This document shows positions 41,158 through 49,721 of a stretch of 55,070 bases of DNA, piece by piece. Origin of the DNA: Methanofastidiosum sp. Its GTDB lineage: Archaea > Methanobacteriota_B > Thermococci > Methanofastidiosales > Methanofastidiosaceae. Positions within the stretch are counted from its first letter, which is position 1. Each line of letters begins with the position of its first letter. Location: positions 126,040 to 181,109 of the forward strand of contig DAOSDU010000003.1 of assembly GCA_035362715.1 (NCBI GenBank), read 5' to 3'. A program made the position numbers and the translations under genes. The notes beneath the pieces were generated by a model. That model was not told the origin of the DNA and made no database searches. It saw nothing but the letters and a program-made list of their open reading frames with translations.

Positions 41158-44007
41158 TTATCCTTCTAGTGATTCAAGTTTATTAAGTATTGAAACAATC
41201 TCCTCAGTAAGATTCTTGTATTCTTCGGAACCTGGTTGTAAAGATTCTCTTTGGATATATATCTTAATCAAGGATGCAACTAGGTCTTCCTTTTCTCCCG
41301 TCGGGGTAACTACAGGCTTTTCATCAGTTGGTTTTGTGGGTGTCACGGGGGTCACAGTTATTTTTGAGAAGAGATCCTTCAACGCATCATCAACAGTTTG
41401 GCCTCTACCAAATGTCATTGACCTTGGGTCTATTGCAACGATGTCCCAAAGATTGACAGATTCTGCCCTTTGAACATATACCGAAAGAAGATATAATGGA
41501 ACTGTCTTTTCCTTGTAAGTAAAGGGATAAAGTATCATGTTTCCCTGTCTTTTAGTTTCAGCCAAAAGCCTGAACTCCTCTTGATACTGACTGTTCAAAA
41601 ATTCCTGTGTAATTCTCTTGCCTGTAATTTTTTCTGCCGAGATGTCAATAGCATAGAATTTTGCTTCTGAATTTTCGTCATCAAGGTATCCATACATAAG
41701 GGATGTAAGTTCTCTTGATTCAGCTCTTCTCAAGATCATTTGTAAAAATGCCGCATATTCATAATTTTCAGTTTTTGGATTTTTGGCAATGATGTTGTAT
41801 ATGAAATCTGTATATCTCCCGACGTTGTCCCCTAAATCAAACTCGTAGAAATTTGTCGCCTCGATATACTCTTTTGGATCTGTTATGTGGTAAGTTGTGT
41901 AGGCATCAGAAACGTAGTGGAAATAGTCATCAGGTGCCCTTAACTGGGATCTAACTTCAGCAGGGATTTCACTGCCGTCTTTAATCCATGGGTATATTTC
42001 TAGATATATATCCTTAAAGACGTCATTAGGCCCAACATAATAGGTTAATACCTCCCCAGTTTGCATATTTGTAAGGACTCTGGCTACGTTTCTCTTGTAA
42101 TCAAGATTTATATAGGGCATGTAAGTTCCTGCATCAAGCCTTAAATTGTAATCTGTTAAAAAGTAAGGTTCATTATTGTACAATACTATGTAACTATCTA
42201 GATCCCTTTCAAACTCTTCTGGGAGATAAATTGAATTTCTCTCGTCTAAAGACCTGTATGGAACATAATCAAGCGATGCGTACTCTGACCAGACGCCGTA
42301 ACCTTCAAGCCTAAACAAAGTTAATCCACTAATGTTTATTGTATCGACATTTAGGGTTTGAAGATTGTCTCCAAGGTTTGTCGCCCTGTCCTCCGCCAAG
42401 TACATGTTTGTTGAATAGGAATTTGTAGTTACAGTTTCTACCTCAAGCCCGTCTGAATATACATAATCAAGCTGTCCTTCTCCAAAATAAATCTTAGAAG
42501 GTATATTTGTTATTTCTCTAGTGTTTGAGTCCATGATGATTATATCATCTGTTCCAACATAGAATAAGTTCCTATTGTAGAAGTTATCTGTGACAGGCGT
42601 TTCTGGTTTTATTGTCTTGTAGGTGGCCCAATAAATCTTCTTTTCTTCTGGATCGAGGAATAAATCAGTATCAGATATAAGATAATACCTGGGGCCAAGC
42701 TGTGGTCTTGCAAGTACATATGCTGTAACATAGTCCCAAACTCTGGCTCTATCTATCAGGTAACGATTTTCGTTTAGGAAGTCCTGCACCACCATATTCT
42801 TAATTTCTGTCTGGGGCAAGATGTCCACGCTTATTCTCTCAACATTTTCAACATAGGAGACCCATCTGTTTGCGTTGATTTCTCTCTGGATGTAAGGGGT
42901 GTTTAGTAGAGGATTTCCTGCAACACTTCTACTTAGCAAGAATCCCTTTACTCCAGCGGCAGCTGTCGGTGAAACTATTAAAAGTATTACCAAAATTGCT
43001 ATAATCCCGCGTTTACTAAAGAATCTTTTCTTGTAATCTTCAACGTTTGCTTCAGTGAGTTTCATATCTGCTATGCTCTTTAATGTGGGCATAAAGACTA
43101 GTGCCGCCACAAGTAATGCGGCCTTGACAATCCCGGGCATGAACAATGCTACTAGGGATATCCCGCTCATTATTCCAAGTTCTGTTCTATCCCTTGAAAC
43201 TACAAGATTCATTAATCCAATGCCTACAAGAATCAAGGATTCAATAACCCAACCAATCTGTAGGAAATCAAGTATTCCAAACTTGACATAATCTGGATTA
43301 TAGATATAGAATGTGAATACGTTACTGAAAAAGAGAAGTGCTGAGAATGCAACTAGGGCGAGAAATAAGATTACTGCAGTTACGGTCATATGTGTTTTTT
43401 CTAAAACAATTTCTTTTGGCTCTTCTCTTACTGTCCCATCCTCAAAAACTCTGCCCAATCTCCTAGCCCTTTCGAAGAATAGATTTGCGATGTAGGGAAG
43501 TGCCACTACCAAGGTCAAAAGGAAAAGAATGCCTTTCCCTATATTGATCAGATTGAGATAGAGGTAGCTTTGATAGAAGCTGTCTGTGTTATATATAAAA
43601 TCCATGATAAGTGGTCTTGTAATTTCAGGAAGCTGCTGTAAATAAAGGGCGTATCTCAGATATAGAACAGGGACTGGCATGAAAATAAAAATCAAAAAGA
43701 ATATTAGGAGATAGATAAGCTTTCCAGCAGTATTCTTTCCAACTTCCTGTTTTATTAAGTTTCTTAGTGGCGTCACAAAGAACATTATCAAAAATATGAT
43801 TAGGGCCAAAACTAAACTCCAGACAACGCCTATAGCATAAAGAGAGAGCTTTACCATAAACTGCTCATAAAACAATGTGTAGAGAACTTTCAAGTTAAAG
43901 TAGAGTGGAATTCCAAAGAAGTATCCAATTACTAGAGCAAAAACAATGAAATATAATAATCCTTTAGGGTTAAATCCCTTTCCATTTTTTTTAGATTCTT
44001 TCTTCAT
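41158..44007 (-). CDS. UPF0182 family large membrane protein (COG1615)
   Basis: A 949-residue protein. The first 330 residues hold seven hydrophobic helices (first at about 12-35), followed by a large extracytoplasmic domain. Family blocks visible are TPYIQREINANRWVSYVENVE, VWDYVTAYVLARPQLGPRYYL, FYVGTDDIIIMDSNTREIT and IKDGSEIPAEVRSQLRAPDDY. A Pro/Thr-rich linker and a helical end close it. The family is widespread in bacteria and archaea and has no known function. A box A (attatttaaa near 44031-44040 on the minus strand) precedes the start. Confidence 0.9.
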   Translation of the reverse strand: MKKESKKNGKGFNPKGLLYFIVFALVIGYFFGIPLYFNLKVLYTLFYEQFMVKLSLYAIGVVWSLVLALIIFLIMFFVTPLRNLIKQEVGKNTAGKLIYLLIFFLIFIFMPVPVLYLRYALYLQQLPEITRPLIMDFIYNTDSFYQSYLYLNLINIGKGILFLLTLVVALPYIANLFFERARRLGRVFEDGTVREEPKEIVLEKTHMTVTAVILFLALVAFSALLFFSNVFTFYIYNPDYVKFGILDFLQIGWVIESLILVGIGLMNLVVSRDRTELGIMSGISLVALFMPGIVKAALLVAALVFMPTLKSIADMKLTEANVEDYKKRFFSKRGIIAILVILLIVSPTAAAGVKGFLLSRSVAGNPLLNTPYIQREINANRWVSYVENVERISVDILPQTEIKNMVVQDFLNENRYLIDRARVWDYVTAYVLARPQLGPRYYLISDTDLFLDPEEKKIYWATYKTIKPETPVTDNFYNRNLFYVGTDDIIIMDSNTREITNIPSKIYFGEGQLDYVYSDGLEVETVTTNSYSTNMYLAEDRATNLGDNLQTLNVDTINISGLTLFRLEGYGVWSEYASLDYVPYRSLDERNSIYLPEEFERDLDSYIVLYNNEPYFLTDYNLRLDAGTYMPYINLDYKRNVARVLTNMQTGEVLTYYVGPNDVFKDIYLEIYPWIKDGSEIPAEVRSQLRAPDDYFHYVSDAYTTYHITDPKEYIEATNFYEFDLGDNVGRYTDFIYNIIAKNPKTENYEYAAFLQMILRRAESRELTSLMYGYLDDENSEAKFYAIDISAEKITGKRITQEFLNSQYQEEFRLLAETKRQGNMILYPFTYKEKTVPLYLLSVYVQRAESVNLWDIVAIDPRSMTFGRGQTVDDALKDLFSKITVTPVTPTKPTDEKPVVTPTGEKEDLVASLIKIYIQRESLQPGSEEYKNLTEEIVSILNKLESLEG

Positions 44008-44045
44008 AATCTTCTATATGGATTAATCCTTTAAATAATTTACCC

Positions 44046-44069
44046 GGTTAAATGGTAAATCATTTAACC
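44046..44069. promoter_or_regulatory. Perfect palindromic operator candidate of the toxin-antitoxin pair
   Basis: GGTTAAATG, spacer GTAAAT, CATTTAACC: nine-base arms without mismatch. It lies 45 bases upstream of the antitoxin ATG (44114) and 39 bases upstream of UPF0182 (44007). Antitoxins of this type commonly repress their own operon by binding such a site. It could also touch the UPF0182 promoter. Confidence 0.55.
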
Positions 44070-44113
44070 AAAGATATTAATACTACTTTAACTATCTCTT
44101 GCTTGGGGATTAA

Positions 44114-44305
44114 ATGAGCATTAAAGATTTAGTTATTAAAGAAATAGAAAAAACTCCAGAACCAATACTCGAAGAAGTATTTGATTTTATAGTTTTTTTA
44201 AAAAATAAATCAAATATTGTTCCAGAAACTGCAATTCTTAGTGAGTCTTCATTGAAAAAAGATTGGCTAAAACCTGAGGAGGATGACGCTTGGGCATATT
44301 TGTGA
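44114..44305 (+). CDS. DUF2281-like antitoxin
   Basis: A 63-residue protein starting MSIKDLVIKEIEKTPEPILEEV and ending LKKDWLKPEEDDAWAYL, a typical antitoxin layout: an N-terminal helix pair and a C-terminal acidic tail with Trp that binds the toxin. The GTG start of the toxin overlaps its TGA stop (GTGA), so the pair was built for coupled translation. The toxin partner is interrupted, so this antitoxin may now be an orphan. Confidence 0.75.
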   Translation: MSIKDLVIKEIEKTPEPILEEVFDFIVFLKNKSNIVPETAILSESSLKKDWLKPEEDDAWAYL

Positions 44306-44627
44306 AAGGCGATGTTGTAGTAGTGCCCTTTCCATTCTCTGATTTGACACAATCAAAAGGAGGCCTGCTTTAGTTTTGGCATCGCCACCAGGTGACGATA
44401 TTATTTTATGTCAGATTACTAGCCAAAAAGTAAAGGATAATTTTGCTATTTTGTTATCTTCTAGTGATTTTAATGATGGCGAAATAAATCAAGGGAGTAA
44501 TATAAGACCAAATAGAATATTTACGGCCGATGAAAAAATCGTCCTTTACAAAGTGGGTAAGATAAAAAGTGAAAAAATTAACGAAGTAATAAGGATAATA
44601 ATGGAATTATTATCGGCTAACGAATAA
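44302..44627 (+). pseudogene. MazF/PemK-type toxin, frameshifted
   Basis: From GTG at 44302 the frame reads VKGDVVVVPFPFSDLTQSK then GGLL and stops at 44371-44373. The conserved continuation (RRPALVLASPPGDDIILCQIT) lies one base out of phase, running to the stop at 44625-44627. Adding one A to the AAAA run at 44355-44358 would restore one 109-codon MazF-like gene. The first part has the MazF GDVVxVxFPFSD signature and the second has the SQITS and IRPNRIFTADEKIV parts. The cell would have lost the mRNA-cleaving toxin unless slippage restores it or the base is a sequencing error. Confidence 0.82.
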
Positions 44628-44653
44628 TTTGTTCAATCAAGATTTGTAAATAT

Positions 44654-45601
44654 TTATCTTAAAGACACATCCCCAGAATAAACCTTAATCTCTTTTTCCT
44701 TTGTCTGTAATATCAATGCACCGTTCTCATCAATATCTTTCGCCAAACCTTCAAAAGATTCATTTATCCCAATTATCTTAACATTTTTACCGAGCGTATC
44801 TGAATTATCTTTCCATCTTCCAATTATCAAATCAATTTTGCCATTTAGATATTCTTGATAAATTGAGTCATAATGCTCTAAAAAGGATTTCAAGAATAGT
44901 TTAATGGAAACCTCTTCTTTCATTTCTATTTTTAGTGAAGTTCCGTTTTCTGGGAGAATCTCTTTTTCTGTATTTAGATTTATCCCAACCCCAACAACGA
45001 TATAATTTATCTTTTCCATATCGGCTGAAAGCTCTGTTAGTATGCCTGATATCTTTTTGCCTGAAATTAAAACATCATTAGGCCATTTTATCTTTGCATT
45101 AAGATTTTTATTCATAGAATTTAATGTTTCAACAAGGGCCAATGAAGATACTAAAGTCAATTGAGATGCTTTTTCAGGTGAAACATTTGGCTTAAGAATA
45201 AATGATACATAAATTCCCCCCTTAGGCGAATACCATCCTCTTCCCCTTCTGCCACGGCCCGATGTCTGCATCTCTGATATTACAACTGTTCCTTCGTTTT
45301 CTTCCAACGCTATCTGCTTTGCCTTGTTATTGGTCGAATCTACTTCTTCAAAGAATAGGATTTTTTTCCCAATAATCTTTGTATCAAGCAATCTTTCTAG
45401 TTCAAATTTTATTTGTTTTTCAGGGGATTTGATAAGCTTATATCCTTCGTTGGTCTTTGACTCTATTTCATAGCCAAGTTCTCTAAGCTTTTTGATATGC
45501 TTCCATATAGCTGCCCTTGAAATCCCAATCTCTTTAGATATTTCTTCTCCAGAAACATAACTGCCTTTTTTCTCAAGGATTTCAAGTATCTTTGACTTCA
45601 T
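44654..45601 (-). CDS. birA: Biotin-protein ligase and biotin operon regulator
   Basis: Attaches biotin to carboxylases through biotinyl-AMP. Residues 1-62 are a winged helix (ISKEIGISRAAIWKHIKKLRELGY), so it may also repress transcription. The catalytic domain has SGRGRRGRGWYSPKGG at about 113-128 for biotinyl-AMP binding and KWPNDVLISGKKISGILTE in the middle. An SH3-like C-terminal domain ends at DVSLR. It overlaps the preceding gene by four bases (ATGA). No biotin-synthesis or carboxylase gene is in the window. Confidence 0.95.
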   Translation of the reverse strand: MKSKILEILEKKGSYVSGEEISKEIGISRAAIWKHIKKLRELGYEIESKTNEGYKLIKSPEKQIKFELERLLDTKIIGKKILFFEEVDSTNNKAKQIALEENEGTVVISEMQTSGRGRRGRGWYSPKGGIYVSFILKPNVSPEKASQLTLVSSLALVETLNSMNKNLNAKIKWPNDVLISGKKISGILTELSADMEKINYIVVGVGINLNTEKEILPENGTSLKIEMKEEVSIKLFLKSFLEHYDSIYQEYLNGKIDLIIGRWKDNSDTLGKNVKIIGINESFEGLAKDIDENGALILQTKEKEIKVYSGDVSLR

Positions 45602-46155
45602 TCTTTCACCTGAGAAAAATTAAAGTAAATTTCTGCGCCGGTATTTAATTTTATGCTTAATCTGTGATCTCCCTGAATGCTATATTCAATTTCTTTTTGG
45701 ATAAGTCTTTTTTCATTTGTTTTTACAAATTCATTTCCTTCCAAGATTTTATCTCCATCAATATAAACAATGTAAGAATAATTTTTGTCTACACCTTCAA
45801 GATTTTCTATAGTGAAATCAAAATAGATGAGTCCATTTGTTTTTTTAGTATAGTTATACAAAAGTATTGATTTATTATTAATCAAGTTAACGGTGTATCC
45901 TTTTCCCTTGACAAAAAAAGTATCTCCCGGATAATATGAATTTAGGCCATCAAGAGTAACTGCACCGTTTTTTATTTTTAATTTGGCACCTTCAAGATTT
46001 GAAGTATTGTTATCATTTTCTAGTATTGTAGTGTTGAAGTAAAGCCTTGTGAAACGCTCTTCAGAAATTTTGACCTCGCTAAAAGACAGAAGAACAAACG
46101 CAGAAACGAAGATGAAGGAAAAGGCTAATGCATAGAGGACATACCTATCATTCAC
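45598..46155 (-). CDS. Hypothetical protein with one N-terminal membrane helix
   Basis: I do not recognise this 185-residue protein. It starts with MNDRYVLYALAFSFIFVSAFVLLSF, a membrane anchor or signal, and continues with a beta-rich extracytoplasmic domain. The overlap with the RPA-like gene upstream (eight bases) and birA downstream (four bases) puts it in a three-gene operon. No catalytic motif is visible. Confidence 0.7.
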   Translation of the reverse strand: MNDRYVLYALAFSFIFVSAFVLLSFSEVKISEERFTRLYFNTTILENDNNTSNLEGAKLKIKNGAVTLDGLNSYYPGDTFFVKGKGYTVNLINNKSILLYNYTKKTNGLIYFDFTIENLEGVDKNYSYIVYIDGDKILEGNEFVKTNEKRLIQKEIEYSIQGDHRLSIKLNTGAEIYFNFSQVKE

Positions 46156-46951
46156 TTATCTCAAACCCGTCTTCCTTTGATTTAATACGATTTTCATCCA
46201 CCAGATCTTTTATGGCAAGTTCAACATCAAGCTCATCAATACTCAAAACATTTGATATCTCTGACTTTGATATTTTAGGATCGGTCTTTAATAGCTCATA
46301 GACACTTTCCTTTATCTCTTCTTCATCAACGTCTTCGTAAAATGACATGTCGCCTTTCTCTTTTCCAGTTTCGTTAGTTAGTGCTTCTTCAGAGACCTCT
46401 TCCATAAGCTCTTCTATCTCTGTCTCTTGAAGTGCTTCTTCAACTTCAGAGATATTTACTTCTTCAGTCACTGCTTCGTACGTCTCTTCTTTTTGATAAA
46501 GGACAGGTTCTGGAGAAGAATAAGTATCTATTTTATCAGTATATTCAAATGACAAGCCCCTTTCCATAAGCTCTTTTATTCTTTTGGAAAGTTCGAGTTC
46601 TCTATAAAGCCAGTAGTTTGGTGTGGCGGATATTATAATATCTGGCACAAGATAAATTTCATCTTGAAATTCTCCCACCCTTCCGATTATGTCAACAATC
46701 TCGCCTCTCTTGAATTTATCAAGAAGCTCGATTTTGTCTGACCATGCTTTTAATCTTGCGGTGGCAGTTCCATCGTCAATTGTGAAAGAACCATAGGTAT
46801 TCTCATTGTTTCTATAGGAATCTATTATAGTGCCTATTATCCTAGCTTCTTTTGATTCCCCAAAAGGAGTGGAAAGTAAAACTCCTCCCATCTCGTCTTT
46901 TTTTAACTTACCATTGACAAGGTCAATAATCCTCATCTTGTAGGCTATCAT
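46148..46951 (-). CDS. RPA-like OB-fold protein with winged-helix end
   Basis: Residues 30-110 form an OB fold (ARIIGTIIDSYRN, FTIDDGTATARLKAW and DIIGRVGEFQDEIYLVPD). This resembles RPA-associated OB proteins of archaea (COG3390 type). An acidic, Glu-rich linker of about 70 residues follows. The last 60 residues look like the winged helix of RPA32 (LLKTDPKISKSEISNVLSIDEL). Single-stranded DNA binding in replication or repair is likely. The ATG at 46951 fits a leaderless start from the box A at 46973-46981; an internal ATG at 46936 is an alternative. Confidence 0.78.
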   Translation of the reverse strand: MIAYKMRIIDLVNGKLKKDEMGGVLLSTPFGESKEARIIGTIIDSYRNNENTYGSFTIDDGTATARLKAWSDKIELLDKFKRGEIVDIIGRVGEFQDEIYLVPDIIISATPNYWLYRELELSKRIKELMERGLSFEYTDKIDTYSSPEPVLYQKEETYEAVTEEVNISEVEEALQETEIEELMEEVSEEALTNETGKEKGDMSFYEDVDEEEIKESVYELLKTDPKISKSEISNVLSIDELDVELAIKDLVDENRIKSKEDGFEISE

Positions 46952-46972
46952 TCAATGCTTTTTAACTTGAAA

Positions 46973-46981
46973 GATATATAA
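46973..46981 (-). promoter_or_regulatory. Box A of the RPA-like gene, inside a 19-base repeat
   Basis: Read on the minus strand: TTATATATC, 22-30 bases before the ATG at 46951. It is part of a 19-base sequence repeated exactly upstream of the Fic gene. Confidence 0.5.
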
Positions 46982-46992
46982 GAGTTTCTTTA
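46974..46992. repeat. 19-base direct repeat, copy 1 (downstream of fic)
   Basis: ATATATAAGAGTTTCTTTA is identical to 47976-47994. The match extends to 23 bases with one mismatch (GATT versus AATT). The copies bracket the Fic gene. This copy contains the RPA-like gene promoter. Confidence 0.75.
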
Positions 46993-46994
46993 GA

Positions 46995-47918
46995 TTATAT
47001 CTCAAGAAATGTTTCAATATATAGATCAAGCGCTCTTTCTACATCTTTCCCAATTATCATCGTCAAAGGTCTGAAGTCTCCTCTATCGGCCTTTTCCAAT
47101 GCAGAGTAATATGCCCTTCTTTCTTCTTTTCTCAGTATGGCCGGAGGAAATCCCCCCCTCATTAGTCTTAAATTCATAAGAAGTCGTGCCAGTCTTCCAT
47201 TTCCATCAATAAATGGATGTATTCTCACAGTATCATAGTGTATTTTAACTGAGGAATAAATTGCATCAATCCCTTTGTCCTGATTGTTTAGCTCTTCATA
47301 TACTCTTTTCATTAATATTGGAACATCTCTCCACTTTGGAAGTTTTAACTCTGAGCCCTGTATAAATACGTTTGAACGCCTGTAAAATCCGGCGTTTTGT
47401 GGATTTATTTTATCAAGAATTACGGCATGAAGATTTAGGACATCTATTTCCGTTATATTTTCTCTTTTATCAGCTATTTTTTCTATTAATTCGATAGCCT
47501 CTCTATGATTTGTTGCTTCAAGGTGTTCTTCTAGTGATTTACCGCTTATAGTAATTCCTTTTCTTATCACAAGCCACGTTTCGCGCAGTGTCAGCCTGTT
47601 CCCTTCTATTGCATTTGAATGGTAGCTCATATCAATTTCAAACTTGTCTTTTATAGTATTTAGAACATCTTCGGATAGAGGTCTTAGATTGCTTAGCGTC
47701 TTGAATTTATTTTCTAGCCTCTCTTTAAGATCGTTATCTAGCCAATTGTTATAATCAATTTGAAGGGCGATATTCTCTGATTTTATATACTCTTCAGCCT
47801 CTTTAAGAGATGGGAAGTATTTCAAGACTTTTTGTATGACTTTGTTGCCTTCTCTTTTACTTTCGACTAACTCGTAATAGTAACTGTTGCCTTTACTCTT
47901 TTTTCTGATAAAAGCCAT
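46995..47918 (-). CDS. Fic-domain protein (probable AMP transferase)
   Basis: A 307-residue Fic protein. The active-site motif HPFIDGNGRLARLL is complete at about residue 235. The inhibitory helix motif (S/T)xxxE(G/N) is present as SNAIEGN at about 100, upstream of the Fic core, as in class II Fic proteins, so AMP transfer is self-inhibited. The N-terminal 60 residues have a SKGNSYYYELVESKREG type strand region. Fic proteins modify Ser, Thr or Tyr hydroxyls on targets; no target is indicated. Its own box A (ttttaaatatt near 47940-47950) precedes the start. The gene lies between two identical 19-base repeats. Confidence 0.92.
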   Translation of the reverse strand: MAFIRKKSKGNSYYYELVESKREGNKVIQKVLKYFPSLKEAEEYIKSENIALQIDYNNWLDNDLKERLENKFKTLSNLRPLSEDVLNTIKDKFEIDMSYHSNAIEGNRLTLRETWLVIRKGITISGKSLEEHLEATNHREAIELIEKIADKRENITEIDVLNLHAVILDKINPQNAGFYRRSNVFIQGSELKLPKWRDVPILMKRVYEELNNQDKGIDAIYSSVKIHYDTVRIHPFIDGNGRLARLLMNLRLMRGGFPPAILRKEERRAYYSALEKADRGDFRPLTMIIGKDVERALDLYIETFLEI

Positions 47919-47975
47919 AATAAATGTAGTGCCTACTAATATTTAAAATTAACTGCTTTTATTACCTGCTACAAA

Positions 47976-47994
47976 ATATATAAGAGTTTCTTTA
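47976..47994. repeat. 19-base direct repeat, copy 2 (upstream of fic)
   Basis: Exact copy of 46974-46992 in the same orientation, 58 bases upstream of the Fic start. A nearer box A serves the Fic gene, so this copy does not need to be its promoter. Confidence 0.75.
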
Positions 47995-48043
47995 AATTTA
48001 GTTAGAAAAGAAATAATAATTAAAAAATAAATAAATTATTTAT

Positions 48044-48508
48044 TTATGAGTCTGTGTATGTGTGTACTACGACTCCTGTTGGTAAGTTTGTACCTTCTCC
48101 AATGTCATAACCGATTGTGAAAGTTCTTGTAGTTCCTCTTGCAGGCTTTGTAGTTCCACCAAGTGTATATTCGAAAGTTGCTGTGTTACCAGTTACAATT
48201 TTATTGTCGGCAGTGATACTCCTGTCTTGCCCATTGCTAGCTTTTATCGAAGTGACACTAACATTTGCATTCGATGCATTTCTAAGTGATATGTAGTATG
48301 TTAATTCATCGTTAGCTATATTTGCTACCTGTAATTCTGCCCCAAGCGCACCACTTGCAGCTTCCTGAACTGATCCCTGTGACTGCGTCTGGAAAGATCT
48401 AAACCAAATAAAGTATGCTCCAACGGCTGCAACAGCAACTGCGACTAATAGCATAGTTGCAATAACTGGTGATACAGCCTTTCTGTGTTTCCTAAAAAAT
48501 TTCATCAT
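48044..48508 (-). CDS. Archaeal type IV pilin
   Basis: A short basic leader ends KHRKA, then VSPVIATMLLVAVAVAAVGAYF begins the mature protein: the class III signal peptide and hydrophobic N-helix of archaeal pilins, processed by a PibD-type peptidase. The rest is a small beta domain rich in Thr, Asn and Ser. I start at ATG 48508, preceded by a perfect GGAGG at 48517-48521 with eight bases between; an ATG at 48523 sits directly against that site. The divergent neighbour is an Lrp-like regulator heading a KaiC/PIN-ATPase gene row. No prepilin peptidase, assembly ATPase of the usual type or membrane platform gene is in the window. Confidence 0.87.
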   Translation of the reverse strand: MMKFFRKHRKAVSPVIATMLLVAVAVAAVGAYFIWFRSFQTQSQGSVQEAASGALGAELQVANIANDELTYYISLRNASNANVSVTSIKASNGQDRSITADNKIVTGNTATFEYTLGGTTKPARGTTRTFTIGYDIGEGTNLPTGVVVHTYTDS

Positions 48509-48588
48509 TTTTTCATCCTCCATTTTTACATGGACAATAATGAATAGCTTTGAATTGTTTTTAAGTGTTTCGGTAATTCATGTATAAT

Positions 48589-48595
48589 TCGCAAT
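48589..48595. promoter_or_regulatory. Regulator half-site TCGCAAT
   Basis: Forms an inverted repeat with ATTGCGA at 48640-48646, centres 51 bases apart or about five helical turns, in the divergent gap between the pilin and the Lrp-like gene. Lrp proteins often bind helically phased sites. Weak evidence by itself. Confidence 0.3.
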
Positions 48596-48639
48596 AATAA
48601 AATATATAAATAATTTAATTCCAATATTAACAAAATAAA

Positions 48640-48646
48640 TTGCGAT
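48640..48646. promoter_or_regulatory. Regulator half-site ATTGCGA next to box A
   Basis: Partner of 48589-48595. It ends one base before the probable box A of the Lrp-like gene (aaatttaaat, 48648-48657), so binding here would affect that promoter. Confidence 0.3.
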
Positions 48647-48679
48647 AAATTTAAATAGTATGGAATTTAATTCATTATT

Positions 48680-49123
48680 ATGAAAGATATTGATCAAAAG
48701 ATTATAGATGTCATGAAAGAAAATGCGAGAATCTCAATAACTGACATCTCAAAAATCACTAATATCCCTGACACCACTATTCATTTCCGCTTAAAAAAGC
48801 TGAAAAACGTCCTAAATTACAGGTTAACCCTAAATCACAAAAAACTTGGTGAAACTTACTATATGATTGAAATAATCCCGGAAACTTATGCAATCGACTC
48901 AATTACAATAAAAAAGGCGGAAGATTTATTCGAAAGATTGAGAAAAATGGAAGGAATATTGTTCGCTGTCAAACTCAAGGATTCTTTTATGCAGATAGGA
49001 AAGTTCTGCGCCATATACTCTGGAAATGAAAAACCAAAGCTAGACCTTCCAGGGATAAAAGTTGCAACAATAAGTGAAATAGATAAAATCTGGGGTGAAA
49101 TCGCCCTATGCTCAAAGAGCTAG
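48680..49123 (+). CDS. Lrp/AsnC-like winged-helix regulator
   Basis: The first 55 residues form the Lrp-type DNA-binding domain (MKDIDQKIIDVMKENARISITDISKITNIPDTTIHFRLKKL is that domain up to its recognition helix, trimmed here to its pattern: DxKIIdvmkeNARIS...tt.hfRlkkL). The C-terminal 80 residues do not match the standard RAM domain well. Its start ATG lies 23-32 bases after a box A. It overlaps the KaiC-like gene by 16 bases and is divergent from the pilin gene, so it is the probable local regulator of both. Confidence 0.8.
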   Translation: MKDIDQKIIDVMKENARISITDISKITNIPDTTIHFRLKKLKNVLNYRLTLNHKKLGETYYMIEIIPETYAIDSITIKKAEDLFERLRKMEGILFAVKLKDSFMQIGKFCAIYSGNEKPKLDLPGIKVATISEIDKIWGEIALCSKS

Positions 49124-49713
49124 AACAGAACAACATACTTCTTCTAGGGGAGCCAGAAACTGGAAAGGAGTATTTTGGCAAGGAATTAATCAAGGGCGAT
49201 TTAATCTATGTTGGCATAGACAAAAGCCCTCTAGAAATAAGAGAACTCTTTAAGCCGAAATTCATTATCGATTGCTATACTGAACGGCTTGGCATCAAAA
49301 GCTCTGAAAAATACCACATCTCCTATGCCTATGATTTAGATGAAATAATAAGAAATATCTTCATGGCAAGGGAGGAGACTGGGAAGCACACGACAGTAAT
49401 CATAGACTCCCTATCGCCTTTGATAGTCACATTAGGTCTTGTTCCTGTATATAGGTTTCTCCAGAGACTATTTGCAATCGGGAGAGAAAAAAAAGCTAGA
49501 ATAATAATTCTTCTCCACAAAGGCATGCATAAAGATGAAGTTGAGGTATCAATCAGACACCTAGCCGAAGCTACATTATTTCTAGAGCGGGCTATTGAAA
49601 TGGGTGAAGAGATATTCTATGTCGATTTTGGTAAGCTTTATAGCGGAAACTATAAAAGAATAAAGTATCGTATAGATAATAATAAAGTAATATTTGATAG
49701 ATTTACAATATAA
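49108..49713 (+). CDS. KaiC/RecA-like ATPase with degenerate Walker A
   Basis: A 201-residue RecA-fold protein of the KaiC superfamily by layout. The P-loop reads LLGEPETGKEYFGKEL, so the usual Ser/Thr after GK is Glu. Walker B appears intact in THTTVIIDSLSPLIV-type sequence (VIIDSLSPL) near residue 93. A basic strand IILLHKGMH follows. It may bind nucleotide poorly or act as a non-catalytic partner of the intact KaiC encoded three genes later. It overlaps the regulator gene by 16 bases with a GGTGA Shine-Dalgarno at normal distance. Confidence 0.72.
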   Translation: MLKELEQNNILLLGEPETGKEYFGKELIKGDLIYVGIDKSPLEIRELFKPKFIIDCYTERLGIKSSEKYHISYAYDLDEIIRNIFMAREETGKHTTVIIDSLSPLIVTLGLVPVYRFLQRLFAIGREKKARIIILLHKGMHKDEVEVSIRHLAEATLFLERAIEMGEEIFYVDFGKLYSGNYKRIKYRIDNNKVIFDRFTI

Positions 49714-49721
49714 GGGATTCC

